A stretch of 64,000 nt of DNA from Neostapfia colusana (lineage: Eukaryota; Streptophyta; Magnoliopsida; Poales; Poaceae): contig JASWHV010000018.1 in NCBI GenBank assembly GCA_030760725.1, positions 24,274,273 to 24,338,272 of the forward strand. Reading direction: 5' to 3'. The notes under the pieces are model-generated. The model worked only from the letters and a program-made list of their open reading frames with translations. It was not told where the DNA came from and ran no database searches. Numbering within the stretch: position 1 is the first letter of the stretch; every line of letters begins with the position of its first letter. The translations under genes were made by a program, and so were the position numbers. Positions 10,509 to 21,776 of the stretch are shown here, one piece after another.

Positions 10509-13500
10509 CTAAGAAAACAATTCCGGAAATTGTGCCTTGAGCTCATCTTCCCGTTCCCAGGTAGCTTCCTCTTCTGAGTGATGCTCCCACTGCACCTTGC
10601 ACATCCGGATTCTCTTGTTTCTGGTGAGGCGTTCCATCGTCTCCAAAATCTTGCATGGTTGCTCGGCATAAGACAAATCTTCAGCTACATCCACTTCATT
10701 CATGGGTAACACCTCCTCAGGCGTCCTCAGACATTTCTTGAGTTGTGACACATGAAATACATCGTGCACGTCCGATAGATGAACCGGTAACTCTAGTTGA
10801 TACGCCACTTCGCCTTTTCTTTCCAAAACTTGAAAGGGTCCGATGTATCGAGGTGACAACTTCCCTTTCACCTTGAACCGACGAAGTCCTCTGATAGGGG
10901 ACACCTTGAGATAAACATAGTCTCCCACGTTGAAAACGAGTTCTCTTCTTCGTACATCAGCATAACTCTTCTGGCGTGTTTGTGCTATCCTCAAGTTGTT
11001 GCGAATCTCCCTCACCTTCGCCTCGGCTTCTTGTAGCACTTCTGGACCAAACACTTTGCTTTCTCCTGTTTGGTTCCAAAATAGGGCAGTTCTGCACTTC
11101 CTTCCATACAAAGCTTCAAACGGTGACATCTTCATACTAGCTTGATAGCTGTTGTTATAGGAAAACTCCACATACGGTAGGTTCTTGTCCCAACTCCTAT
11201 TGTTTTTGAGTGCACATGCCCTTAACATATCTTCAAGGATCTGATTGGTTCTCTCCGTCTGCCCGTCAGTTTGAGTATGATAGGCAGAGCTGAAGTTCAG
11301 ATGGGTTCCCATGGTTTCATGCAGCTTTTGCCAAAACCTCGAGGTGAACTGTGTCCCTCGGTCCGACACTATCTTCTTTGGCACTCCATGGTAACACACA
11401 ATCCTTCACATGTACAATTCTGCCAATTTGGCTCCGCTGTAGCTTTCTTTCACAGGGATGAAATGAGCTACCTTGGTTAGCCTATCAATAATGACCCATA
11501 TTGAATCATACCCGGATTGGGTCCTAGGCAATCCCACGAAAAAATCCATGCTGATTTCTTCCCACTTCCATTCAGGCACTTTGAGTGGTTGCAATAATCC
11601 CGCAGGTCGTTGATGTTCTGCTTTCACCAACTGACATGTGTCACATAGGGCAACATGTTCCGCGACATCTCGCTTCATGCCATACCACCAATACCTGCCT
11701 TTGAGGTCCTGGTACATCTTCGTACTCCCAGGATGAATGGAATAGTCGGAATCGTGAGCCTCCTTCAAAATTAATTCACGGATCTCCTTTACTTCTGGCA
11801 CACAGATCCTTTTCCCGTGCCACACCGTTCCTTGTTCATCCTCTCTAAAACCAGGAGCTTTATTTTCCTTAATGAGCTGTCTGATCTCTTGTATCTTCTC
11901 ATCATTCTTTTGGCCCTCGCGTATGTCTTGCTCGAGTGTGGAGTCCACTTCCATGGCGATGGCTTCACCACTATTTACTAGACATAGATTGAGTCTTATA
12001 ACCTCGTCCTTCAATTCTGCAGGCATGTCCTTCAAGCTCAACTTATTGACCTGCACTTTCCGACTCAAAGCATCGGCCACGACGTTTGCTTTCCTAGGAT
12101 GATAGTTGATGCCTATATCAAAGTCATGGATTAGCTCTAACCATCTCCTTTGTCTGAGGTTGAGATCTGGCTGTGTGAATATGTACTTCAAACTCTTATG
12201 ATCCGTATATATCTCTGTCCTCTTCCCCATCAAATAGTGCCGCCAAATTTTCAACGCGTGTACCACTGCGGCTAGTTCTAGGTCATGTGTAGGATAGTTC
12301 TTCTCGTGCTTCCGAAGCTGCCGGGATGCATATGCCACGACATGTCCTTCTTGCATGAGAACACATCCCAACCCATTTCCAGAGGCATCACAGTACACTA
12401 TGAAATTCTTCTGCATATCTGGCATAACCAGCACTGGGGCCGTTGTCAATCTCTTCTTTAGCTCCTGAAAGCTCGTATCGCACTGTGGCGTCCAGGTGAA
12501 CGTGATTCCCTTTTCCAACAGTTTGGTGAGAGGTCTCGAGATCTTGGAGAATCCCTCAATAAACCGTCGATAGTATCCAGCCAATCCCAAAAAGCTTCGA
12601 ACTTCCCCGACATTTTCAGGGGTTTTCCACTTCTGGATATCCTCGATTTTGGCGGGATCTACGGAGATTCCTCCCTCCGAGATTATATGTCCTAAAAAGG
12701 GAACTCTCTTCAGCCAAAACTCACACTTGCTCAACTTGGCATATAGTTGGTGTTCTCTCAGCCTCTGTAACACCAACCTTAGATGTTTTTCATGTTCTTC
12801 TTCATTTTTAGAGAAGACGAGAATATCATCTATGAAAACCACCACAAATTTGTCCAGATATTCAATGAATACCTTGTTCATGAGGTACATGAAATATGCC
12901 GGGGCATTGGTTAGCCCGAAAGGCATGACAGTGTATTCATACAGTCCGTACCGAGATACGAAAGCTGTCTTGGGAATATCTGATTGCCTTATCTTGAGTT
13001 GGTGGTACCCCGACCTGAGATCAATTTTTGAGAACACACAAGCTCCCCTCAACTGATCAAACAAGTCTTCAATGCGAGGCAATGGGTACTTGTTTTTGAT
13101 GGTTACCTCATTCAAGGCACGGTAATCCACGCATAACCTTTGGGTTCCGTCTTTCTTGGGCACGAATATCACCGGAGCTCCCCATGGTGAGGAACTAGGG
13201 CGAATATACCCCTTCTCCGTCAATTCTCTCAAATGATCCTTGAGCTCTCCTAGCTGCTTGGAGTCCATTCGATAAGGTCTCTTGTATATCGGGGCTGTTC
13301 CCGGTACTAGCTCAATTGCGAATTCCACGTCACGGTCGGGAGGCATTCCTGGCAATTCCTCCGGAAAAACATCTGGATATTCCCTGATAGTCCTGATTTC
13401 CTCAACTTTTACCTCCACTTGATTTAATTTAATGTCCCTCCTAGGCTCGTGTATCGTTATGAACTTTACTTTGGTGCCACTGGGGTGAGTTAGTTCCACC

Positions 13501-13958
13501 GTTCTGGTCGAACAATGGATGATTCCTTTATGTTTGGTCAACCAATCCATACCCAAAATAATATCTATCCCTTGTGAATCTATCACTATGAGGTTAGCAG
13601 TAAATACTACCCCATTAATGTCTAGGCTCACTTTCGGACACACTTGTCTTGTCCTTATTTCTCCACCTGGAGAGTTTACCGCTAGCATATGGTTCATTTG
13701 TGTGGTTGCTAGGTCATGCTTCTTAACAAACCCTTGAGCAATGAACGAGTGGGTAGCACCAGAATCAAACAGTAGAGTTGCAAGGTGTAAATTGGCAGGA
13801 AACTTACCAACTACCACGTCGGGTGCCTCTTGTGCTTCCTCCATAGTGACGTGGTTCACCCGTCCTCGCATCATATTCTGCTGTTGTGGCTGCGCGGGCT
13901 TCTTCTTTGGGCATTTGTGGGCGTAGTGCCCCACTTCACCGCAGCTAAAACATTGCAC
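10509..13958 (-). pseudogene. pol: Element B pol: zinc knuckle, protease, RT, RNase H, integrase, chromodomain; one stop
   Basis: The frame opens with the CCHC knuckle CFSCGEVGHYAHKC. It then has protease LFDSGATHSF (about residue 62), RT with VVVFIDDILVFSK (about 384), the complete segment after the palm that element A lacks, RNase H with YCDASGNGLG and TDHKS, and integrase (SIHPGSTKMYQ, DTCQLVK, the core, RYIGPFQVL). It ends in a chromodomain (EEEATWEREDEL) and a stop at 10509. An in-frame TGA at 11406-11408, inside the integrase core where element A has Ser, splits it in two. It is in the same frame as gag, separated by a TAG at 13965-13967. Confidence 0.93.
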
Positions 13959-13964
13959 CCCAAT

Positions 13965-14978
13965 CTAAGATGCTTGGCCCTTGTTGTCTTGGGGTTGGTT
14001 TGGGGGTCCTTGCACTGCTGGTCGAGGTGGATATACGGGGCGAGGCTGCTGCACAAACTGACGTGTCGGCTGTGCTGGTGCTGCGGGAGGCCTGTAGTTT
14101 GGGTTGTACCCTCTTGGTGCTGAATAGGGTACCGCAGCACGGCTCGTCTGCCCCGTAGGTTGCTGCATCATACGTGGGCGGGTGTTGCTCCCTGAGGCCT
14201 GATGTGACCACCCGGCCTTCCTCTTATTCTCATTTTCTAGGGCCTTTAGCTTCCTTTCCACCACAAACGCTCTATCCACCATCTTTTGAAAACTTTCATA
14301 CTCATTGGAGGACATGGCACACTGCATCTCTGCGGTAAGTCCTTCCACGAAACAATCTTGTTTCTGCTCATCAGTCTCTATGTCTCGTGGAGCATAACGG
14401 GATAGTTGAGTAAATTTAGTGAGGTATTCCCTCACCGTCATGTTTCCCTGCTGCAGTCCCAAAAACTCTTTCCTCTTGTTTTTGAGTTCACCTCTTGGGA
14501 TGTAATGGTTGCGGAAGCTACGCTTGAACTCTTCCCAAGTGATGTTCTCAGGGTCATGATGGGCGGCCTCGTAGGCGGTCCACCAATCAGCAGCAGGTCC
14601 TTGCAATTGATGAGAGGCAAACAGCACCCTCTCATACCCTTGGCATTGTATGATCCTCATCTTACTTTCAATGGTCTTCAGCCAATCATCTGCCTCCAGA
14701 GGTTCAGCAGCACTTGCAAACTTTGGAGGTTGAGTTCCTAGAAACTCACTCAACCTTGGTTGGCGTGGTGCAGCTTGTGGAGGTGGAACTTGATGCAAGT
14801 TGGCCACCACTTGAGTCAAGTTCTGGATAAGCTGATTTTGATTCTCCAGCATTTGGTGGAGAGGATCAACTTCTTCACGGCGACCACCCCTGTCCTGGCC
14901 TTCAGAAAGATGAGGGTTGCATGCCTCATCGTTGTTGTTGGCGGGGTTGGCAGCACGTCCTTTTCCTCTTCCGGCCAT
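13965..14978 (-). CDS. gag: Element B Gag (337 aa)
   Basis: Capsid-type Gag of the Ty3/gypsy family, which would form the virus-like particle. It begins MAGRGKGRAANP, followed by a short predicted coiled coil (LENQNQLIQNLTQVVANL), then the conserved LSEFLGTQPPKFASAAEP...ADDWL entry to the capsid domain, QLQGPAADWW, and the EFLGLQQGNMTV...YLTKF C-terminal half. A Pro/Gln-rich tail follows. A TAG ends it seven codons before the zinc knuckle, which continues in the same frame. Whether that TAG is read through or is a mutation cannot be told from one copy. Confidence 0.9.
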   Translation of the reverse strand: MAGRGKGRAANPANNNDEACNPHLSEGQDRGGRREEVDPLHQMLENQNQLIQNLTQVVANLHQVPPPQAAPRQPRLSEFLGTQPPKFASAAEPLEADDWLKTIESKMRIIQCQGYERVLFASHQLQGPAADWWTAYEAAHHDPENITWEEFKRSFRNHYIPRGELKNKRKEFLGLQQGNMTVREYLTKFTQLSRYAPRDIETDEQKQDCFVEGLTAEMQCAMSSNEYESFQKMVDRAFVVERKLKALENENKRKAGWSHQASGSNTRPRMMQQPTGQTSRAAVPYSAPRGYNPNYRPPAAPAQPTRQFVQQPRPVYPPRPAVQGPPNQPQDNKGQAS

Positions 14979-15279
14979 CTGGCAGAATCAACAAATGTTA
15001 ATTTGATACCATTTAGTATCATCTTACTACTTTCAGTTGTTGGTATTTTGAGGTGTTGAGGCTTTGTTAAAATTTTGCGAGGGTTTATATCTCACACCAA
15101 ATAAATGCTCTATTATTTCCTATGGGTTCACACACCAAAGCAAAACAATCTGAAGACGAGGCTGTGGACAATTGCTCATGGCTTCCACAACTCACGTCAC
15201 ACACCAAGCATTATCACACCATTAACTACGTAACGACTCGACTACTCGACCTCTTGCTAGCTAAGGGAAAGACCCTACA

Positions 15280-16059
15280 CTACTCGTCCTCTTGAGCTGG
15301 TTCCTCGGGATCTTCCTCCTCATTTCGGCTACCTTCTGACTCTGCTTTGGGTGGGGAGGCTGCTGGTGGAGAAGTGCGACGATGCCTGATCGCTCGGCGA
15401 TCCGGGGAATCAGGAGTCCATGGATCACTCACAGTGACACACAGTTCATTCCCATCTCCTCTTTCTCTCGCCTTTAAGCAAGCTCGCAGCAACGCCTCCG
15501 TTTCCTTCAGGGTGTCTCGGACATCCTGAAGCTCTTGTTGACACTCCTGCAGTCGAGTGCTGAGCATAGCAGCATCCTCCAAACACAAGTCCATGTGCTC
15601 ATGGGAAGTCCCTTGCTGCACCGGTGGGTACTTGTACTCCGTGGTACCACTCTCACGTTGCAGGACATACATGTACTCAGTTTTGTCCAAGTGGCGACGA
15701 TAGATGTGACTCTGGCAGGTGATGGCCTCCCAGGTGACATCTTTTTCCGCGTCAACTTGTGTTGCTCGACAAGCTGGGGAGTGGTGAATCTTAAGCAGCT
15801 GATTCTCGTGTATAATCCTCATCTCCGAACTCCATTCTTCCCTCTTCTCACGGATGGTCCTGGTGGAGTTATAGTGGATGATTAGCTTGCCCGTATTGCC
15901 GGCGGCTTCGAGCATACGTCGAAGTCGGCGCAACAAGTCTCCTACTGCCAATCCGTAGGAAAGGTACGTCACTGGACGACTCTCCTCTCTTTCGGCAAGG
16001 GCAACTACGGGAACTCTCCCTCCTGTGGACTTACGAGCGGTGCGAATCATGCGAACCAT
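15280..16059 (-). CDS. Element B orf0, uncharacterised pre-gag protein (259 aa)
   Basis: An intact sense ORF between the primer site and gag. It has a basic N-terminus (MVRMIRTARKSTGGR), a central region with several Tyr, His and Cys residues, and a strong heptad stretch at about residues 157-200. It ends in an acidic Pro/Glu tail, NEEEDPEEPAQEDE. No enzyme motif is recognised. Element A has an ORF in the same place with the same layout (globular part, coiled coil, acidic tail). Extra pre-gag ORFs (orf0) are known in some rice gypsy elements. It is about 200 bp from the LTR and 300 bp from gag, so it would be the first ORF on the genomic RNA. Confidence 0.75.
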   Translation of the reverse strand: MVRMIRTARKSTGGRVPVVALAEREESRPVTYLSYGLAVGDLLRRLRRMLEAAGNTGKLIIHYNSTRTIREKREEWSSEMRIIHENQLLKIHHSPACRATQVDAEKDVTWEAITCQSHIYRRHLDKTEYMYVLQRESGTTEYKYPPVQQGTSHEHMDLCLEDAAMLSTRLQECQQELQDVRDTLKETEALLRACLKARERGDGNELCVTVSDPWTPDSPDRRAIRHRRTSPPAASPPKAESEGSRNEEEDPEEPAQEDE

Positions 16060-16260
16060 CTAAAACAAAAGAATTTTAAAATTAGGTTAGATAAATTCTC
16101 GAACAAAAATCCTATTTTGAATGAAAGTTGGGGTAAGATGAAGAAAATGACTCCTTTAATAACACTTTTCCACCCACACCTGGGAAAATAGTTTTTAAGA
16201 AAATAGGGCCCTTAAATACGTCCATTTCTACCTAGGTCCACGTTCCTACGGGCAACCTTG

Positions 16261-16272
16261 GCTCTGATACCA
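16261..16272 (-). other. Element B primer-binding site (initiator tRNA-Met)
   Basis: The minus strand reads TGGTATCAGAGC, the complement of the 3' end of plant initiator tRNA-Met. It lies 4 nt after the end of the 5' LTR. It is not a tRNA gene. Confidence 0.93.
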
Positions 16273-19188
16273 CCTCTGTCACACCCGGTTTTTCCGAACA
16301 ACAACCAAATGAATATCACATGCATGACAGGATCATTTTCTCATACATGTGATGACAAATAGTGAAGCATCATTTATTACAAGCCAGGTGTCGAATATAA
16401 ATAAGTCTTACATTGCAAATGTCTCAATGGACACTAATGCTTCATCACAAGTAAATAAACTAGCAGCGGAATATTATTCTTTAGGGCTCCATCACAGGCG
16501 TTGCCCGGGGGTCTTCATGAACCTAAAAGCCTTCCTCGGGTCCAAAATCTTGGTCATTATACACCACCTCATTATCTTGACCTTAGCAGCAATATAAACC
16601 AACAAATATGCAAGGTTGAGTACCAATGGTACTCAGCAAGTGTGGGAAAATTATATCATGCATGGCTAGAACAAGGAGAGGTTGAACTCATGGTTAAAGC
16701 ACTACGCAATTAATACCTATCACCTTAGCTTATTAAGCACCTACATTACTACACAGGTGAAATGGTCCCAATCTCCCATCCCATCCAATAACCATAACAT
16801 TATTTCCAATGTTAAGCTCCCCGCTTAACTTCAAAAACCATCATTCCTCTAATCATGAATAAGTCCAGGCCGCTCTTAACCGTGAGCACGGCTGTCAAGA
16901 CAGTTTTGACTCTGCAGAGTTTGTACCACTGTACCCACAAGTAGTGATTTTATCCCCCGTTGCCGGGTGGACTAAAAGAACCTCCATTATGCCAGTGGCT
17001 ACGTTCCACATTCACACTTCCCAGGTGTGTGGCCAAGAGATCACTACGAAGCCTTTACAAAGGGATTCCCGACGAGCGTGGGCCCACTGAGGTTTCACCC
17101 CTAACAGCATACAAGAGGCTCCAACCCCGCTGCAGTGGCCCCCTCTTGAGCCTTGCGGTTCATACGGTAGTCCAGCTGACACCTACTCCCCGCACCATCC
17201 AACACACCCATACTACGCCGGGGATACACCTAATTAATTGGCCAAGCTGCCCCATCTCAGCATGTGGTTGGCACTGTAAAGCCGGGTTACATGCTCCATG
17301 AACCGGTCCTTAGGATCCAGGCAAGTACTAAACACAAACCCAAGTCTCGTGCACCCAGCACACAACCAAAACATCCAACTTGCCTTGATCCCTATCTCTA
17401 CATAATTCACAATGTCTCATTCAAGAGTATGGTAATATAAACTGATGATCTCATTTCCCAAATATCCCATTCTAAGCATGGCTAAGCATATGCATGTAAA
17501 TAAATCACATGACAAAATAAATCCCAACCCAAGCTTCAAGGAAACAAGGTAATGCAATTCTAGGGAAACTTCCTAGCATGGGTTTCATATTTAACTTGAC
17601 AATGCAAATAATTCTATCTACACATCCTAGCATAGGATCAAAGTGGTCAAGGACACTTGCCTCCTTCTTGCTGCTCATGAAATGGGTATTCCTGTTCTTG
17701 GAAATGAATAACTTGTTCTTGAACAGGTTCTACTTCATACCATCACACATAGCAAAAGAAAAACAACAATCCATAAGACATAATTCACACTTACACTTCA
17801 TACAAACCACACGTTCATATTTATAAAAGTTCTTTACCATTATATGTGTTGTGGTTACTTTATGTGTGTTAAGTTGTGGCTTGCATGCACTTTTAACCAT
17901 GTATATATATGATTCCTATTTTTGGTGTCCACATTTATACTTGCATACAATGTGCCTTCACAATTTCTATCAACCCTAAACTGAATTCTTTGTATTTTAG
18001 AAACTCCATTTATCATTTACTAGTTGCTATATTTTCAGATTTATATTCCTATGCATAATTGTGTATTTTATTATTAAATTAGTAATACACATCACCTAAA
18101 CAGATTAGGTTCTGGTCCTAAATAATTTAAAATCATATTTTGACCATGGCTTATGATGTATACTATTTCATAATTATTTTCCCTATTTTTCTTTAACTAT
18201 TCTTTACTTAAATATGTGTCCCTATACTAATAAATGTGAATAATAGATAAAACAGATTTATTTCAGCCCAAAAATATATTTTTATCTCACTCCAAAGTTT
18301 TCTAAGTACTGAGAAAGTTTTTAATTAATTTTGACAATTATGTTTGTCCCCCTTTTAATTTTTAAACACTAGTTACATATTCAATTTTCTAAATTAAATA
18401 CTAAACAAGGCTAAAATAATGAATTCACCCCATTACAGGGTCTATAATATTATTTTCATAATTTCCAGGGGTCTATCTACACTTAACAAAGGTGTTTTTC
18501 CTAATTTCTATTAAGTCCAGGGGTTAAAACTGATTTTTAAATGGATTTACATGATTTTCTGGAGTTCCAGGGGCTAGATCTGAAGTTTCCGGGGCTAGCT
18601 CTCAATTCCAGAGAACCCCAGGGGGTAGCACGTAAGAACTCCAGTCTTTATAACGCGGGGTCGACGTGGACCGTCCTATTTTAAACCGACGGCTGAGATT
18701 ATAAGATCGAACCGGTACGCGGGGTTTTAAAGTCTACCGTGCGATTTAAAATAAACGGCGCACATGCGGCCACGTCGCTCTGATCGAACGTGGGCGGCGC
18801 TGCCGGCGGCGCACGGCGGCGGGAAGCGGCGATCTCGCCGGAAAGTTTCGGATCCTCGAGAATTCTGCCTAAAACTGTGATCTTATGGCATAGATCGGTA
18901 GAGGGGAGGTCAGGGATCTCACCTCGGGGGTTTTCTCGAGCTCGGGGGTCCTGGAAAGTGATCGGCGGCGAGGTCCGAGGCAAAACCACGGCGAAGCTCG
19001 TCGGCGCTGCGTTTACACCGTAACTCTCCGAGTTTTCTGCACCTGCAAAGTTCCCCGGAGGCGGTGGATCAAGACCAGCGAGTTAGATCAGAGTTTCCGA
19101 GCTTAGATCGGCCAGAATTCACCGGCGAAGTCTCGGTGCTCACCGGAGTAAAAATCGGCGATCGCGTGGGAAAAACTGATCGGAACGG

Positions 19189-19200
19189 GGGTTTTTATAG
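19189..19200 (-). promoter_or_regulatory. TATA box of element B 5' LTR
   Basis: The minus strand reads CTATAAAAACCC, the same as in the left LTR. It is the candidate core promoter for orf0-gag-pol. Confidence 0.55.
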
Positions 19201-19338
19201 CCGGGGGAGGGCGGTGGGTCTGTTGTGATCGAGTTGGAGTCCTCTGGGACCGGAATTCGGCTGCGGGACGCGGTTTCCAGATCGGTTGCGATCGCGCGCG
19301 CGGGAGAGAGTCCGGGGTCGCGGGGTTAGGGATGACAT

Positions 19339-19349
19339 GTGGGTCCCAC
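19339..19349. promoter_or_regulatory. GTGGGTCCCAC palindrome in element B 5' LTR
   Basis: A TCP-type palindrome preceded by TGACAT, about 140 bp upstream of the TATA box. Confidence 0.5.
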
Positions 19350-19601
19350 CCGTCGGTGAGAGGCAGCGCGGCGCGCGCGGGGGCGGGCTGGCGCGGGGGT
19401 AGCTGGGCCGGCTGGCGGTTTCGGCCCACTGGCCAGTTTTTCCCGATTTCCTTTTTCTTTTTCCATTTCTTTTCTGTTTTGGGTATAATTTGAATTCCAG
19501 TTTGAATTTGAATTTTTGCAAAACATGCAACTCGTCCAAAAATTTTTAAATTCCCCTCTGAACATGGTTTTGGGTTTTGAATCAAAATTTGGGGTGTTAC
19601 A

Positions 19602-19606
19602 ACCAG
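19602..19606. repeat. Target-site duplication of element B, right copy
   Basis: ACCAG, identical to 7133-7137. Confidence 0.95.
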
Positions 19607-20275
19607 CCCTTGCAACGCCGCGATGTCAACATGGCTCTTCTTTTTTGCCTTCTTCAGACGACGCAACTGATTGTGTTGTTCATTCAGTCGCTTGATCGTC
19701 GGAAGGAGCACATTGCGGAGTGCGCTGTGAGCACTCTCAAAATGATCTCCACGGCTTGTGCTCTCCTTGAGCTTGGTGGCGAGATGCTCCGTATGAACAG
19801 CTTGGCTGTCCATCACAGCGTTTCCCGCCCTCATTTGGAGGCTGAGGTTTGCCTCCGCGGGGTTGTACCTTGGGCAATTCGGGTCTGTTGCCTCCAGGTA
19901 CCTCTCCTCCCACACATGCTGAGCTCGTCCCTCCACCGGAACGAGTGCGTATGGAGTTCCCTCCATAGCCTGCACGTGTAGTTGGCAGAAACGTGACATA
20001 GTGTCACGGGCTGCCACATGCCACATCTCTTCCGGTTGTCTTCCTCTCACCGTGACGGTGAATGGCACCCAACCGGGTGGCGTAGGCCCTGCAGGAACCT
20101 CGACATGGATCGTCCACGTCTTGTTCCCCTCTTCGCCTTCTTCCTTGGCGAAGTATTGCGGCATCTGGTTGTACCCGAAATATTGGAGCATTTGCCACAA
20201 TGCTTCCAGGTAGCCGCTACGGTCAGAGCAGTGGGAAACTACCCACCTGTTCTCCAACTGTTTATCTGCTGCCAT
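19602..20275 (-). pseudogene. Element A orf0, 5' part (split by element B)
   Basis: The frame starts at the ATG whose last base on the minus-strand reading begins at 20275 (MAADKQLENRW) and runs 674 bp to the ACCAG duplication. It then continues in frame at 7132. With B removed the ORF is 314 codons plus a stop and has no other defect. This part has an aromatic-rich N-terminal region (YLEALWQMLQYFGY) and a basic coiled-coil start (RLNEQHNQLRRLKKAKKK). The stretch WHVAARDTMSRFC...EGTPYALVP is spaced like WEAITCQSH...KTEYMYVLQ in element B's orf0, suggesting distant homology. As it stands, translation runs into B's LTR. Confidence 0.75.
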
Positions 20276-21761
20276 CTGTAAAAATATATTTGAGAAATGT
20301 CAAATATTTATTTAAACAGTAAACCATTGAGTTATAACATAAGATATGTCATTGAACCCATAACACTTGGAAACATAGTTCAAATTTTTAAACAAATTTG
20401 ACTGCTGATCTGCTGTTACCATGACAGTCCTGACCAGTTTCCATATCAACCTGATTTAGGCCATGTTAAAGGCAAAACCAATTCTGGAGCTCAACATCAA
20501 AGTTAAAGTTAACTTCAATATCTTTCCAGAAAGTATTTGGTTGGCCTAAGATCTGTCCTGGTTCAAAAGTTATGAGATGTCAAAGTTAACAGAATTTCTG
20601 GAAACAATTGGACAGCACCTCCCTGCCTTAGGTACTGATTTGATCCAAGAATCCCAGTTAATTCTGTTCCGAATCTGACAAAACTTTCTGTTACAAAGTC
20701 GTAACCCATCTAATAAGCTTTCCAGAAGTACCTCATTTCCTATTTTTGGATTTTTAAGCAGGAAGTGATGCTTAATTTACAGAGAGTTTACAGAGAGTCT
20801 TTGCTCTGTCCTGTTTTCTGGACAGTTTCAACTCTACTGCATTTTTCGAGTGGTTAGGGGATGAAACACCTCTGGACCTCAACAGAAGAGTTGTAAAGCT
20901 CTTCCAACGCTTTCCAGAAATGTATCATAAGACCCATCCTCGAAAGAACTCAACCTCTAACCTCTGATTAACTTCAGCCTTGATTCAGCTGAAAACAGAG
21001 TGCTCTGTCCTTAACATCCTATAAGTTGAAAACTTGTTAACTTTGAATATCCTGTATAAGGGAAGGAGTTACATCAAGTTTTACTACTTGGGATCAAAAC
21101 CTTCAAGTTTTCAAATGAAGTTGTTCATTTAGTTGGATGCGACGTCGATGCGTCACCAGATTATGTCGGTACTACGTCCTCACAAAGGAAAAACCTATAC
21201 CGGACTTAGCCGGCTTCGTTAGTTCAGTGGCACTACTCGTCACTCGCACACGGATGCTACACGTCTACCGTTTCGTGGTAAGGCTACCTGCAGAAACTCA
21301 AACAATCGTCAGACTCGGCTGCACACCGAGCCCGGAATCCATACAGTTCGTACACCCGGCCGTCATCACTCGCCCGGATGTTCTCAAGCCAAACACGCCT
21401 TGAGTTGCGTGTTCACGTTTCAGACCACGTGACGGGGTCTCCCATGTTGCACCACGCACGCCAGGGACAGACGTTGCTCGAATACCCCAAACGACATGAA
21501 GAGTCGTAGAGGATATCAAAGCGGGTCGGGTTACCTGCCACCCGTGGGGCTCCACCCTTCAGCTTGTGCGCACTGGTGGACAGCGCTTACGTGCACCCCC
21601 CAAGACATGAACGTCCCGAGATGCACGATTTTCCAACATAACAAATAGGTTAATAAGCCACTTTCTATATACTAATAACATCCTTATACGGGCTACTAAC
21701 TCGTTCCTCACTGGATTTTTTTGAAAAAGAAGACCTTTGTACTGTGTTAAACCTCAAGCGA
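20276..21761 (-). other. Element A 5' leader, no gene seen
   Basis: About 1.5 kb between the primer site and orf0 with no ORF carrying a recognisable domain. Its style, with phrases such as CTTTCCAGAA and AAAGTTAAC, recurs in element C's leader, so this is a shared leader type. The unusual length is typical of large chromoviruses and may hold packaging signals. Confidence 0.6.
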
Positions 21762-21773
21762 GCTCTGATACCA
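21762..21773 (-). other. Element A primer-binding site (initiator tRNA-Met)
   Basis: The minus strand reads TGGTATCAGAGC, 3 nt from the end of the 5' LTR. Same primer as elements B and C. Confidence 0.93.
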
Positions 21774-21776
21774 CGC

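Larger units (their letters stand above)
7138..19601 (-). mobile_element. Element B: complete Tekay-like retrotransposon nested in element A
   Basis: Minus-strand order is 5' LTR (16277-19601), initiator-Met primer site, orf0, gag, pol with chromodomain, polypurine tract and 3' LTR (7138-10463). Total length is 12,464 bp. ACCAG flanks both ends. The two LTRs differ by only a few substitutions and 1 bp in length, so B is a recent arrival and clearly younger than A. Two in-frame stops interrupt gag-pol, so this copy is probably not autonomous now. Confidence 0.97.
16277..19601 (-). repeat. Element B 5' LTR
   Basis: 3,325 bp, from TGTCACACCC to GGGGTGTTACA. It is nearly identical to the left copy. 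The TATA box is at 19189-19200 and the GTGGGTCCCAC palindrome at 19339-19349. This copy would drive the genomic transcript leftward. Confidence 0.97.

Noticed and set aside
16261..16272. tRNA gene fragments at 16261, 21762 and 27609
   Set aside because: They are 12-13 nt primer-binding sites beside LTR ends, not tRNA genes.
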